The notes: a model not told the origin generated them from the sequence alone. DNA of 64,000 nucleotides from Planctomycetota bacterium (GCA_028281445.1 JANQJW010000067.1:1-64000); one strand, 5' to 3'; shown: positions 1-10,328, counted from the stretch's first letter. Numbers and translations are program-made.

Positions 1-441
1 GCCGCCGGCGCCGCCGCCGATACCGATCGTGCCGTTGTTGGCCGGGCCTTCGAAGGGAGCGTCCGAAAGACCTTCCGACTGACCGAAGGACTCCTCGTAC
101 GGGAGGTCGTTGTCGGTCTCGACGTGGTCGGCGATCTCTTCGTCCTTGATGACGGGCTCTTCGGCGACGATCTCCTGCTCGTGGACCTCTTCGGTGTCCT
201 CTTCGACTTCCTCGAGGTCTTCTTCAACCGTCTCGGCGGCCATGCTCGCCTGGATCGGCTTCTTCTTGACCTTGCCGCCCGACCCCGTGTCGAGGAACGA
301 CAGGATGAAGAAGACGAGCACGTGGATCGCGATCGAGATCATCCACCAGGGACTCTGCTTGAGCGCGAGGTAGAGCTGCTCGTTGAAGTCACCCTGCTGG
401 GCGAACGCGTCGGGGTGTTGGACTCTCTGGTAGCGTGCCAT
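1..441 (-). CDS. Single-pass membrane protein with acidic linker (C-terminus cut off by window edge)
   Basis: The first 147 codons are in the window and the frame runs off the left edge, so the C-terminal part is missing. The start is an ATG at 439-441. The visible part has a polar N-terminus (MARYQRVQHPDAF), one membrane segment at about residues 29-45 (WWMISIAIHVLVFFILSFL), a lysine stop-transfer patch, then a strongly acidic stretch of Glu/Asp/Val to about residue 125. It ends in a glycine-rich turn (GTIGIGGGAGG). Membrane anchor, acidic spacer and Gly-rich hinge precede squalene/prenyltransferase-repeat or VWA domains in many planctomycete proteins. That, and the neighbouring prenyltransferase-like gene, suggest the missing part is such a domain, but this is inference. 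It lies 204 bp downstream of the minus-strand gene ending at 646. Confidence 0.75.
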   Translation of the reverse strand, partial: MARYQRVQHPDAFAQQGDFNEQLYLALKQSPWWMISIAIHVLVFFILSFLDTGSGGKVKKKPIQASMAAETVEEDLEEVEEDTEEVHEQEIVAEEPVIKDEEIADHVETDNDLPYEESFGQSEGLSDAPFEGPANNGTIGIGGGAGG

Positions 442-645
442 CGGTTGCGATGCTCCCGATCTCCCGGTCAGGGGAGAAAACTCGAACCTGGCTCTCGCGA
501 GCCTGCAAATGGGCGAACGCGCCAACAAGAGGCGGCAGTGCCGCCGCATTGTAGGGGTTGCGTACACCGGTTCCAACGTGGTGCCGCGAGTGCGGTTCAC
601 GCCTGTCCGGCCTTTTCCGGCCCCCTTTGAATACGCCCTAAGCCT

Positions 646-1719
646 CTATTTGGCAACAGCTTGAGGCCCGAATCCCTCACTCAGGGCAAAGATCGCCCCA
701 GCGGTCTGGCTGAGGGTGTTGGCGTACCAGCCCCCGTGGATGGTCCCGTCGTCCTCGATGGCCTCCTCGTCGAGCACCTTGAGGAGGTCGGCGAACCACG
801 TCGGGGCGTCCTCGGAGCCGGATCGAGCCACCAGCCAGGCCTGCATCCACCAGGCCTGGCAGTCCGAGCTCTGGCCGCTCCAGACCGGCAGGTCCGCGAG
901 CGTCGCGAGGACGACCTGGGCAGGGAACGGGTCCATGCCCTTGCGCAGGCCGAGCACCACGCGGGCGATGGCCTCGGCCACGTTCCAGTCGCTGGCCTGG
1001 ATGCCGCGGTCCCCGGGCGTCGTGCGCGTCTCGCGGATATCGATGAGCCGGCGCCAGGGACGATCGAAGACCTCGTCCGCGACGCCCGCACGCACGATGC
1101 GCTCGATGTTCATGATCGCGAACGCGCGTGTCCAGCCGTTGCGCAGCCCGGCGCGGCTGAAGCGGCGCAGGGCCACGGCGGCCTCGCGCGCCATGGGCTG
1201 GTCCTCGTCGCGCCCCGCAAGCACGAACGCGAGCAGCCCAGCAGACGTCGCATCGACTTGCGACCAACGGTCCTTGGGCTCGTCGAGGCCGATGGAGCCC
1301 GAGTCGATCTGCTGCTTCTTGACGAAGGCGAGGCCGCGCTTGAGTGCGTCATCGAGCCCGTCGACCTCGACGCGTGGGCGCAGCGTGCGGATGTGAGCAA
1401 GCGCGGCCGTAGCCAACGACGACGCCGCGACGCGTTCGATGACGTAGCTGTAGCCGCCTTCTGCTCCCAGGTCGAAGCCGCCGTCCGGTCGCTGCAACGC
1501 AATCATCCCAGCGGCGAGGCGCTGGATCAGGGCAACCGCGCGCGGCCCCTCCTGGGCACCGAAGTAGCCCTCCAGCCGCGGCGGGGCCGGCGTGTGTACC
1601 GCGGCGCGAACCGCGAACGCAGCACTCGCGAGCGCCAGCAGGATCGCGAGCACGACGCTGACGGCGCCGCGCGTGGCTGCCGGCGTATGCGTCGCGGGAC
1701 GCGAGCCCGAAGGCGTCAT
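646..1719 (-). CDS. Membrane-anchored prenyltransferase/squalene-cyclase-repeat-like protein
   Basis: The protein has 357 residues with one hydrophobic segment at about residues 18-40, acting as a signal anchor. The rest is alpha-helical. Segments such as LQRPDGGF (about residue 76), ALKRGLAFVKKQQ and DDGTIHGGWYANTLSQTAGA resemble alpha/alpha-toroid repeats of the prenyltransferase/squalene oxidase superfamily. The DXDD and DCTAE motifs of true terpene cyclases are absent, so a structural or binding role is more likely than terpene cyclisation. Its ATG overlaps the stop codon of the upstream SurA-like gene (ATGA, 1716-1719), so the two are translationally coupled. Identity of the fold is moderately sure; the function is not known. 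Confidence 0.7.
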   Translation of the reverse strand: MTPSGSRPATHTPAATRGAVSVVLAILLALASAAFAVRAAVHTPAPPRLEGYFGAQEGPRAVALIQRLAAGMIALQRPDGGFDLGAEGGYSYVIERVAASSLATAALAHIRTLRPRVEVDGLDDALKRGLAFVKKQQIDSGSIGLDEPKDRWSQVDATSAGLLAFVLAGRDEDQPMAREAAVALRRFSRAGLRNGWTRAFAIMNIERIVRAGVADEVFDRPWRRLIDIRETRTTPGDRGIQASDWNVAEAIARVVLGLRKGMDPFPAQVVLATLADLPVWSGQSSDCQAWWMQAWLVARSGSEDAPTWFADLLKVLDEEAIEDDGTIHGGWYANTLSQTAGAIFALSEGFGPQAVAK

Positions 1720-2918
1720 TTCAGGCGCGCCCCGCTGAGCACGTCGTCGGCTGCGATCTTGTCGAGCAGGCCGTGCGCGTCATCGAGCAGTTCGTCGGCC
1801 AGCTCCTCGGGCCACACGTTGCTGCCGCCATGCAGCTGATCGATCGTCAGCTGCGCCACGAGGCGGGCCTGCTTGCCGGTCTGCAAGCGAGCAACGATCT
1901 CGTCGTAGACCTCGTCGAGCTGGCGTTCGCGCGCGGGACGGATCTCGATCAGCCCCAGCACGATCGGTCCGCCGGGGTCCGTGAACACGGTCGCATCGGG
2001 CGCCCTGCGCTGCGTGTCGAAGAGCCACACCTTGCCCTCGGGCTGGCGGAAATCGACGATGAAGTCCGGCGTGACACGCCAGTCGCCCTTCTCGATCTCG
2101 TACTTCTTCGCGAGGTCTTCGGGCGCGATGCCCGTGCGGAAATCCGCGGCGACCTTGTTCGCCGCCTCGACCGCAGCCGCTTCGGCGTCGATGAAGTCGC
2201 GCCCCTCCGTCTCGAAGCGCTCGATGCGCATCTGCAGCAAGGCGAACTTCACGCCGCGCTGCACGTCGAAGAGCTTCTTGTGGTCGTAGTACACGCGCCG
2301 CACCTCGGCCGGCGACACGCCGAAGTCGAGCATCGGGCGGGTGGGCCCGCCAACCCCGCTCATGAGCTTCTTCAGGTAGTACTCATACGCGACGGCATCG
2401 GCGATCTGACGACGGAACTCGGACCACTTGAGCTTGCGCTGCACGAGGTAGTCCGCGCGCGAGATCGTCTCGCCGCTCTCCTCCTCGTACTCCTTGCGCT
2501 GCTTGTCGAGCTGCTCCTCGGCGATGTCGTCGATGACAGACGCCGGGATCTGCAGGCCGGCGCGCCGCGCGGCCGACACGACGAGCTGCTGTTGCGCCCA
2601 CGTGAGGCGGGTGCCGCGGATCTCCTCTTCGCGGTCGTCGTCTGGATCGGGCGTCTCGGGCAGGCGCAGGCGACGCAGCACCTCGCGGCGCGTCAGCACC
2701 TCGCCGTCGACGACGGCGAGCAGCTCGTCGACCTTCTCCCCCGACGGGTCACGCGGTCGCGCCCGCGGCGGTTCCCCGCCGTGCTGGCGCAGCAACATCG
2801 CGTAGCCCGGGGGGATGGGGGAAGGCTTCACGTCGTCGTCCGAGCTGCAGCCCATGCATGGGAACAGCAGGGCCGCGAAAGCGGTCCAGAACGCGATCGA
2901 GACGGCGTACGCGCGCAT
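1716..2918 (-). CDS. SurA/parvulin N-terminal-like lipoprotein chaperone
   Basis: The start at 2918 is chosen because it opens a lipoprotein signal peptide (MRAYAVSIAFWTAF, lipobox PCMGC with Cys near residue 24); an earlier in-frame ATG at 2966 would put charged, proline-rich residues before it. The mature part has 'VDGEVLTRREVLRRL' followed by a long charged helical region (about residues 55-210), the layout of SurA/trigger-factor-type chaperones (SurA_N). A C-terminal helix with 'LDEVYDEIVARLQTGKQ' resembles the closing helix of SurA-like proteins. I see no clear parvulin PPIase core. The likely role is binding unfolded envelope proteins at a membrane surface. It is 78 bp downstream of the lipoprotein gene at 2997-3656 and overlaps the next gene by 4 nt. 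Confidence 0.7.
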   Translation of the reverse strand: MRAYAVSIAFWTAFAALLFPCMGCSSDDDVKPSPIPPGYAMLLRQHGGEPPRARPRDPSGEKVDELLAVVDGEVLTRREVLRRLRLPETPDPDDDREEEIRGTRLTWAQQQLVVSAARRAGLQIPASVIDDIAEEQLDKQRKEYEEESGETISRADYLVQRKLKWSEFRRQIADAVAYEYYLKKLMSGVGGPTRPMLDFGVSPAEVRRVYYDHKKLFDVQRGVKFALLQMRIERFETEGRDFIDAEAAAVEAANKVAADFRTGIAPEDLAKKYEIEKGDWRVTPDFIVDFRQPEGKVWLFDTQRRAPDATVFTDPGGPIVLGLIEIRPARERQLDEVYDEIVARLQTGKQARLVAQLTIDQLHGGSNVWPEELADELLDDAHGLLDKIAADDVLSGARLK

Positions 2919-2996
2919 GTGCGCAGGATAGCGCGCGGGCGGCGCGGATCCGAAACCGACCGCCATCCGTGGCGTCCCGAGTGACCGGCCCGTGAC

Positions 2997-3656
2997 CTAT
3001 TTCGCTCGGGCCAGCTCAGCGTGCGCATCGCCGCGGAAGTCTGTCGGCTCCGGCCTGCCCTTCTTCCGGGCCTTCTCGATCGCACGTGCGTGATTCATGT
3101 CGGCTGGGATGAAGGTCACGGGCGTGCCGCGCTCCTGCGCCTCGAGCATCTCGTCGCGGCCGACAGCGCCGCCGCCGATACCGATCACGATGTCGCTGAC
3201 GGCGACCAGCGCTTCCGATGTCGGCGAGAGGGTCTGCGTGCCTTCGAGGTAGCCGCCCCACGTCGCGTCCTCGATGAAGAAGACCGTCTCGCAGTCGGGG
3301 GACGTTGCTGCGCCGTAGACCTTCGCCTGCGTGGACACGATGCCCGTCGTCGGGAACCCCATCGCCTTCGCAACGCCGTAGATCGCGCCGATGCCCTCCG
3401 GGGTCGCAATGGAGTTGACGATCGTCTCGCCCGGCCGATGGCCGCGCAGAACGCGCCGCGCCTCGCCTCCCATGGCGGCGGCGTCTTCGTACCCCGAGCC
3501 CGAGTAGCCGATGAACGTGACGACGGTCTTGCCCTGGTCGCGGAACCAGGCGACGACATCTTGCACAGCGACCGTGTCACCCGACGTTGGGCGGAGTTCG
3601 TCGCCGCAGCCGTTGACCGTGAGTGCAAGCAGGAGAAGGGCGGATCGGGTTCTCAT
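2997..3656 (-). CDS. Lipoprotein with Rossmann-like (possibly SLOG-type) domain
   Basis: The start at 3656 gives MRTRSALLLLALTVNGC, a lipoprotein signal with Cys at about residue 17. The mature domain alternates strands and helices (VVTFIGYSGSGYEDAAAMGGEARRVL; ATPEGIGAIYGVAKAMGF; SDIVIGIGGGAVGRDEML). The last segment resembles the nucleotide-binding glycine loop of SLOG/LOG-type proteins (PGGxGT region), but the classic Arg and Glu residues are not obvious. SLOG proteins are usually cytosolic, so a lipidated exported version would be odd. A generic periplasmic Rossmann protein is an equally good reading. Gene calling is safe, function uncertain. It appears to be the first gene of the minus-strand group 3656-646. 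Confidence 0.6.
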   Translation of the reverse strand: MRTRSALLLLALTVNGCGDELRPTSGDTVAVQDVVAWFRDQGKTVVTFIGYSGSGYEDAAAMGGEARRVLRGHRPGETIVNSIATPEGIGAIYGVAKAMGFPTTGIVSTQAKVYGAATSPDCETVFFIEDATWGGYLEGTQTLSPTSEALVAVSDIVIGIGGGAVGRDEMLEAQERGTPVTFIPADMNHARAIEKARKKGRPEPTDFRGDAHAELARAK

Positions 3657-3933
3657 GGTTGTCTCCCCGCACACGCGCCGGCGATGGCAATCCTCGATCG
3701 GGAAGCCTGATCACGGACCGTCACGTGGGAAACACTCCACGAAGGTGCACGGCCCGCCGTCCGCTGCAGACGTCTGTCCCATGGGCACCTGGCGCCAAGC
3801 CCGCTGTCCAGGAATGCGCCCAGACAGACGCGCACTAGCCACTACCGGCAAGCGCCCGGCAGGCGCATCCCACCCCCTAGGCACGCGACTGGGTAGAATC
3901 CCGCAGCGCCGATTTGAGACCTCGGAGGGGACC

Positions 3934-5313
<1,380 letters not shown>

Positions 5314-5315
5314 CC

Positions 5316-5403
5316 CGCGCGGGGGCACACAAGGTGCCCCCCTACAGCAACGGGCGAGCTCACGCCCCTGGGCTGTAGGGACGAGCCTTGTGCCCCTCCG
5401 CGA
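5316..5403. repeat. Imperfect inverted-repeat element between convergent genes
   Basis: The left arm (gcgcgggggcacacaagg, then tgcccccctacagc) and the right arm (ggctgtagggacgagc, then cttgtgcccctccgcg) are imperfect reverse complements around a 25-nt centre. The element fills the gap between the radical SAM gene stop (5313) and the mfd stop (5407). Parts recur elsewhere: 5378-5393 is identical to 47853-47868, and 5333-5351 is the exact reverse complement of 62639-62657. It is thus a dispersed palindromic element (REP/MITE-like) and may double as a bidirectional terminator. Confidence 0.75.
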
Positions 5404-5406
5404 CCC

Positions 5407-8400
5407 TCAAGACCGCTTGCGATTCCGACGCCGCGTCGCCTTGCCGAACGCGGCGAGGAAGCTGCGTAGTGCGCGTTCTTCGTTCTTCGCCTTCGGCGTG
5501 GGATGGAACGCCGAGCCGGGCCCGAGGTGGCGCAGGACGAGCCCGCCCTTGCCCAGCGCATCGAGGATCGGCCGCGGGGCGTGGACGACCACGCCCGGCT
5601 GATCGGCAGGCGCCGGCCCCAGGCGCGTGATGCCGTGATGGCCCGCGAGAATGCGTACCTCCTGGGATAGCAGCAGGCGATCCAACGGCTTCGGCGGCTT
5701 GCCGAAGCGATCGATGAGCTCGCTGCGTAGGTCCAGGAGATCAGTCATCGTCGCTGCAGCGGCGACGCGCCGGAAGATGCGGAACTTCTCGCGGCGATCG
5801 CCGACGTACTCGTCGGGCACACCCGCGGGCAGATCGATGGCGAGGTAGGCCGGCGGCTGCGCGACGGATTTCGCATCGCCGCGCGCACCCGAGACGGCGT
5901 CGGCCAGCAGACGGCAGTACAAGTCATAGCCGACGGCCGCGATGTGTCCGGACTGCTGCGGCCCGAGCAGGTTGCCGGCACCGCGGATCTCGAGATCGCG
6001 CATCGCGATGCGAAAGCCGGCGCCGAGCTCGCTGTACTCCTCGATGGCGCGCAGCCGCTCCGCGGCTTCGTCCCGCAAGGGGCGGCCCTTGGGCAAGAGG
6101 ACGAGCGCGTGCGCGCGACGCCGCTCGCGCCCGACACGCCCGCGCAGTTGGTGCAGCTCGGAGAGCCCGTACCGATCAGCGTCGCGCAGGATGATCGTGT
6201 TGGCGTTCGGGATGTCGAGGCCGCTCTCGATGATCGTGGTTGCAAGCATCAGGTCGATCTCGCCGCGGACGAAGCGCAGCATGCGGCCCTCGACCAACTC
6301 CTTCTCCATCCGACCGTGGATGATCGTGACCCGCAGCTCCGGCACGAGCTGCTTCAAGTGCGCGGCGACCATCGGCAGGTCGCGGATGCGGCTGCTGACC
6401 ATGAACACCTGGCCACCGCGGGCGAGCTCGCGGCGGATCGCGTCGCGCACCACGTCGTCGTCCTCGCGCGCCACCTGCGTCTCGATCGGATGCCGCCCCA
6501 TGGGCGGCGTGCTCAAGTTGCTGATGTCGCGGATTCCGAGCAGCGCCATGTGCAGCGTGCGCGGGATGGGTGTCGCGGAGAGCGCCAGGACGTCGATCCC
6601 GGACTTCAGGGACTTCAAGCGCTCCTTGTGCTGGACCCCGAAGCGCTGCTCCTCATCGATGACGATGAGACCTAGGTTCTTGAACTCGACGTCCTTGCTT
6701 AGCAGGCGGTGCGTGCCGACGACGAGGTCCACACGCCCATCTCCGAGCCCCTCGATCGTGCGCCGGTTGGCCTTCGTGCCGTGGAGGCCGGAGAGTGCGC
6801 GCACGGTGACGGGGTATGGCGCGAGACGCTGCGTGAACACGCGCACGTGCTGCTCGGCAAGCACCTTGGTGGGGACGAGCACCGCTGCCTGGCGGCCGGA
6901 CGTGATCACCTTGAACAAGGCGCGCAAGGCGACCTCCGTCTTGCCGTAGCCGACATCACCGCAGAGCAGGCGGTCCATCGGCACATCCCCTTCGAGATCG
7001 TCCTTGATCGCGCGCACAGCGGCAGCCTGATCCGGTGTGTCGGGATGGGGAAACGCCGCCTCGAACTCGTGCTGCCACTCGCTGTCCGCGGGCAGCCCGG
7101 GCCCGGTGCGGTGCTCGCGGGCGGCCTGCGTCGCCAGGAGGTCTTCGGCGAGCTGCGCGACGGCCTCGGAGACCTTCTTCTTGCGGTTGGTCCAGTCCTG
7201 CCCGCCGACCTTGCTGAGCCTCGGTGGGCGGCCGGTGCCGACGTAGCGCTGGACGAGATCGATACGCGCCACCGGCACGTACACGACCGTTCCTTCGGCG
7301 AACTCGACCTTCAGGAACTCGCCCATGCCCTCATCGCTCTCGAGCTGCACGAGTCCGCGATAGAGACCGATGCCGTGATGCAGGTGGACGATCGGCCCGC
7401 CTTCCTTGAGCTCGAGGAAGTCCTGGATCGGTCGGCCGCGCGGCGCGCGGCGTGTGCCGCGGCGTTCGCGCAGCGGCAGATCCGCGAGGTCGTCGTACGC
7501 GACGTGCGCCGTCTGCGTCTCCTTGAGGAAGAAGGAGCGCGAAAGCGAACCGCGGCGGTACTCGACCGTCAGACCGGGATCGTGCTCGTCGAAGAGCTCG
7601 CGCATACGCTCTTCCTCGCCGTCCGCGCGGCGGTAGAGCACGACACGCTGTGCGCGCGGTGCCAGCTCACGGAACGCGTCGGCGATGCGGGCAGCACGGT
7701 CCTTCGGTTTCTCATCACCGCGCACAGCCTCGCGCAAAGCGATTCCACGCAACGCGCCAACGCTGCCCGTACCGATGTCGAGTGCGCCGCCGCCGAGCTC
7801 GAGTGCGCTCAGGACGATCGTGTCGCAAGCCTCGAACGCCTTCTCGAGCCGCGCCACCCGCGTGCGCGCGCCGGGTTCTCCGCCCGTACGTAGGGCTGTC
7901 GCGGCACCAACGAGACTCTCGCGTTCGACGAGCACGAGGCGCGCGCCATCGGTGAGGTGGTCGGTGAGAAACGTCGCCCCCTCGCCCGCGTGGGGATCGC
8001 GAAAGCGCTCCGGCGGCAGGGCGAACGCGTGCATCGCGTTGCGCTCGGTGCGACTGCGTTGCGTTCCGGGGTCGAGCACACGGATGGTCTCGATCTCGTC
8101 GCCGAAGAAGTCGAGCCGAGCCGGACGCTCCGCCCCCCACGGCCATAGGTCGAGCAGCCCGCCCCGGCTTGCGAACTCGCCAGGGGCCTCCACCGCGCCG
8201 ACGCGCGTGTACCCCGCACCGGCAAGGTGCTCTAGCAGGACCGGCAAGGGCCGCGCGTCGTCCCCAACGGCAAGCCGCAACAGCGAGGCTTCGAGAACAC
8301 GAGCCGAAGGGACGGGCTGAGAGAGCGCCGCGAGCGTGGAAACCACGACGACAGGCTCGTGGCTCTCGGCGTTGCGCAGCCCGCGAAGGGCCTCGAGAAC

Positions 8401-8799
8401 GCGCGCACGCTCGAGCAGGACCTCCGCGTCGGGCGGTCCTCCGCGTTCCTCGCGCGGCCATACGGGGAACGGCAGCGCTGCACCCTCGAGGTAGGTCGCC
8501 AGATCGAGGCGGAGTGCGTCCGCGCTCTTGGGATCGCCCGTGACGACGAGCAACGGTGTCCCGGCACGCGCAACGGCCGCGAGCGCGCAGCCGGCGGCCG
8601 CGCCGTGCAGCCCGCCGAGGAGGGCAGACCACTCCCGTCCGAGGTAGGCCTCGATGCGGCCTGCCACGGCTCCGAGTTCGGTTCGGGGGTCGGCGTTGGC
8701 ACTCAGCGTTCGAGAGCCGGCTGGCGTGAGCCGGCGGTCGAGCGCCGAGTGAAGCGGCGGATTGTCACACACGGTGTCGCGCGGGCCGACCATTCGCAC
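5407..8799 (-). CDS. mfd: Transcription-repair coupling factor Mfd
   Basis: The 1130-residue protein matches the usual Mfd length (E. coli 1148). It displaces RNA polymerase stalled at DNA damage and recruits UvrA. In order: UvrB-like region (1 to about 400), RNA-polymerase-interacting CarD-like module at about 458-525 (GGPIVHLHHGIGLYRGL), superfamily 2 helicase with Walker A GDVGYGKTE at about 611-620, DEEQRFG (motif II) at about 715, LSATPIPRTL, and the QLRGRVGR motif VI. The C-terminal TRCF domain is at about 985-1080. The N-terminal 30 residues are poorly conserved, so the true start may be somewhat downstream. It lies 51 bp behind rnc on the same strand, likely co-transcribed. Confidence 0.97.
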   Translation of the reverse strand: MRMVGPRDTVCDNPPLHSALDRRLTPAGSRTLSANADPRTELGAVAGRIEAYLGREWSALLGGLHGAAAGCALAAVARAGTPLLVVTGDPKSADALRLDLATYLEGAALPFPVWPREERGGPPDAEVLLERARVLEALRGLRNAESHEPVVVVSTLAALSQPVPSARVLEASLLRLAVGDDARPLPVLLEHLAGAGYTRVGAVEAPGEFASRGGLLDLWPWGAERPARLDFFGDEIETIRVLDPGTQRSRTERNAMHAFALPPERFRDPHAGEGATFLTDHLTDGARLVLVERESLVGAATALRTGGEPGARTRVARLEKAFEACDTIVLSALELGGGALDIGTGSVGALRGIALREAVRGDEKPKDRAARIADAFRELAPRAQRVVLYRRADGEEERMRELFDEHDPGLTVEYRRGSLSRSFFLKETQTAHVAYDDLADLPLRERRGTRRAPRGRPIQDFLELKEGGPIVHLHHGIGLYRGLVQLESDEGMGEFLKVEFAEGTVVYVPVARIDLVQRYVGTGRPPRLSKVGGQDWTNRKKKVSEAVAQLAEDLLATQAAREHRTGPGLPADSEWQHEFEAAFPHPDTPDQAAAVRAIKDDLEGDVPMDRLLCGDVGYGKTEVALRALFKVITSGRQAAVLVPTKVLAEQHVRVFTQRLAPYPVTVRALSGLHGTKANRRTIEGLGDGRVDLVVGTHRLLSKDVEFKNLGLIVIDEEQRFGVQHKERLKSLKSGIDVLALSATPIPRTLHMALLGIRDISNLSTPPMGRHPIETQVAREDDDVVRDAIRRELARGGQVFMVSSRIRDLPMVAAHLKQLVPELRVTIIHGRMEKELVEGRMLRFVRGEIDLMLATTIIESGLDIPNANTIILRDADRYGLSELHQLRGRVGRERRRAHALVLLPKGRPLRDEAAERLRAIEEYSELGAGFRIAMRDLEIRGAGNLLGPQQSGHIAAVGYDLYCRLLADAVSGARGDAKSVAQPPAYLAIDLPAGVPDEYVGDRREKFRIFRRVAAAATMTDLLDLRSELIDRFGKPPKPLDRLLLSQEVRILAGHHGITRLGPAPADQPGVVVHAPRPILDALGKGGLVLRHLGPGSAFHPTPKAKNEERALRSFLAAFGKATRRRNRKRS

Positions 8800-8850
8800 C
8801 TACGGCGCTCAGGTCGCCCCTACATCGCGCGTCCCCAGTGCGACCGCCTC

Positions 8851-10062
8851 CTAGAGGCCGGCGCCAAACCCGGCGTCGTCGTCGGGCTTCTCGGTCTCCG
8901 GCGCCGCCTTCTTCGACGGCGCTTCGACCTGGCGGCTCTCCGCCACGGTCTCCGTGTGCCTCGGTGCATCATCGACGTCGATGCCCGCACCGAAGTCGCC
9001 CGCAGCCTTGACCGGCTCGGGCTCCGGGGCCGGCTCGGGAGCGGGCGGCGGCGCCGGCTCGACGGGGGCCGGGCGCAGCGGCTTCTCGGGAGCGCGCGCC
9101 GCTTCCGGCTCGGGTTCGGGCTCGGGTTCAGCCTCGGGGTGGGGCTCGGGCGTGACCGGCTCCGGTGCACGCGGGGGCCGCTTGCGGCTGCGGCGCTTCG
9201 GGGACCGCGAGGCCGGCGGCGGGGCGGGGTCGTCCGCGGCGCTCTCTTCGTGCACGACCACCGGTGCGGATTGGATGGCAGGCTTCTCGGGTGCGGGCAC
9301 CTCGATCTCGGCCGGGGCCTCGACGACGGCCTTCGGTGTGGACTTGCGTCCCCGACGCCGGCGGCGTCCGCGTCCGCGCCGCTGCCACGCTTCGAGCGCG
9401 AGGCGGGCGGCTTCCTGCTCGGCGTCCTTCTTGGTCGGGCCGGTGGCGCGCCCCCACTCCTGCCCGCGGATGATCGCCGCAACAACGAACTCCTTGGCGT
9501 GATCCGGGCCGTCGGCTTCCAGCGTGCGGTACGTCGGCGTGACGCTGATCGACTGCTGCACCTCGTGCTGCAGGAGGCTCTTGTAGTTCTTCGCACCGCG
9601 GTCGTGCAGCTCGTCGTCGATCGCGGTGCCCATGTGGCGCAGCACGAACTCGCGTGCCGGGTAGTAGCCGGCATCGAGGTAGATCGCACCGATGACCGCC
9701 TCGACGAGGTTCGCAACGACGCTCGCCGGCAGCCTGTCCCGCCGGCTCACACCGCGCGCGAACTCGGCGTACTGCGGCAGGCCGAGTCGCAAAGACGCGT
9801 CGAGCAGCGCGCTACGCGAGACGACCGCAGACTTGATGCGAGTCAGCTCGCCTTCGCTCTGGTCGGGCAGCAGGTGGTAGAGCTCTTCGGTGATCACGAG
9901 CCCCAGGATCGAGTCGCCCAGGAACTCCAGGCGCTCGTTGCACTCTCGATCGGGGGCGCGCAGCGACGAGTGGGTCAGCGCTGTCTCGAGCAGCACAGGG
10001 CTGGCGAAGTAGTACCCGATCACACGCTGGCACTCGGCCAGCCTCTTCTCTGTCGGAGTCAA
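8851..10062 (-). CDS. rnc: Ribonuclease III with long basic/Pro-Glu-rich C-terminal extension
   Basis: Residues 1-150 are the endonuclease domain with the signature NERLEFLGDSILG (E43, E46, D50) and VEAVIGAIYLDAG (E121). Residues about 158-227 form the double-stranded RNA-binding domain (AKEFVVAAII, GPTKKDAEQEAARLAL). It cleaves double-stranded RNA, including rRNA precursors. Two oddities: the position of the catalytic Asp114 of E. coli RNase III is N118 here (codon AAC, read ANLVEA), and after the dsRBD comes an Arg-rich block (RGRGRRRRRGRK, about 230-241) plus about 160 residues rich in Pro, Glu and Ala. Typical bacterial RNase III has about 230 residues against 403 here. The extension may bind RNA or partners. 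Mfd lies directly downstream. Confidence 0.95.
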   Translation of the reverse strand: MTPTEKRLAECQRVIGYYFASPVLLETALTHSSLRAPDRECNERLEFLGDSILGLVITEELYHLLPDQSEGELTRIKSAVVSRSALLDASLRLGLPQYAEFARGVSRRDRLPASVVANLVEAVIGAIYLDAGYYPAREFVLRHMGTAIDDELHDRGAKNYKSLLQHEVQQSISVTPTYRTLEADGPDHAKEFVVAAIIRGQEWGRATGPTKKDAEQEAARLALEAWQRRGRGRRRRRGRKSTPKAVVEAPAEIEVPAPEKPAIQSAPVVVHEESAADDPAPPPASRSPKRRSRKRPPRAPEPVTPEPHPEAEPEPEPEPEAARAPEKPLRPAPVEPAPPPAPEPAPEPEPVKAAGDFGAGIDVDDAPRHTETVAESRQVEAPSKKAAPETEKPDDDAGFGAGL

Positions 10063-10251
10063 GATCGATCGTCTTCCACGGCCGGCGCGGGCTGCAGCAA
10101 CAGCCGGGGCGCGGGCCTTCGTGTCGTATTGCCGTGTCGTTTCGCCCGCGTCGTGCCCGGCAACCGTTGGCCGGGGCGCCCGTTCGGCTCATGCGGGCCG
10201 AACTGCGTTCACTTCCACCACGAGACGCGGGGGTGCTCGGCAGACGTCGAC

Positions 10252-10273
10252 GGGGCCTGCCGCGGCAGGCCCC
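10252..10273. other. Perfect 22-bp GC palindrome upstream of rnc
   Basis: The sequence ggggcctgc-cgcg-gcaggcccc is a perfect palindrome inside the 266-bp gap between rnc (start 10062) and the gene ending at 10329. It could form a very stable hairpin and end transcription of the upstream minus-strand gene, although no T-run follows it, or it could bind a dimeric protein. No gene was seen in the rest of the gap. Confidence 0.5.
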
Positions 10274-10328
10274 ACCGGCATTCGCCGAAACCGGCGTCAA
10301 GGTAGCACGGGCCCAGACGCCGTCTTTG

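Noticed and set aside
1773..2984. Long plus-strand open frame of 403 codons antisense to the SurA-like gene
   Set aside because: It is a high-GC shadow with Arg/Leu/Val-rich, motif-free translation; the minus-strand gene has a lipobox and family features. The same reasoning removes many other long antisense frames, such as those opposite pelB, mfd and the propeller genes.
8800..8850. gtcgcccctac segment between rnc and mfd as another copy of the dispersed repeat
   Set aside because: The match to the 5316-5403 element is only about ten bases with no inverted partner.
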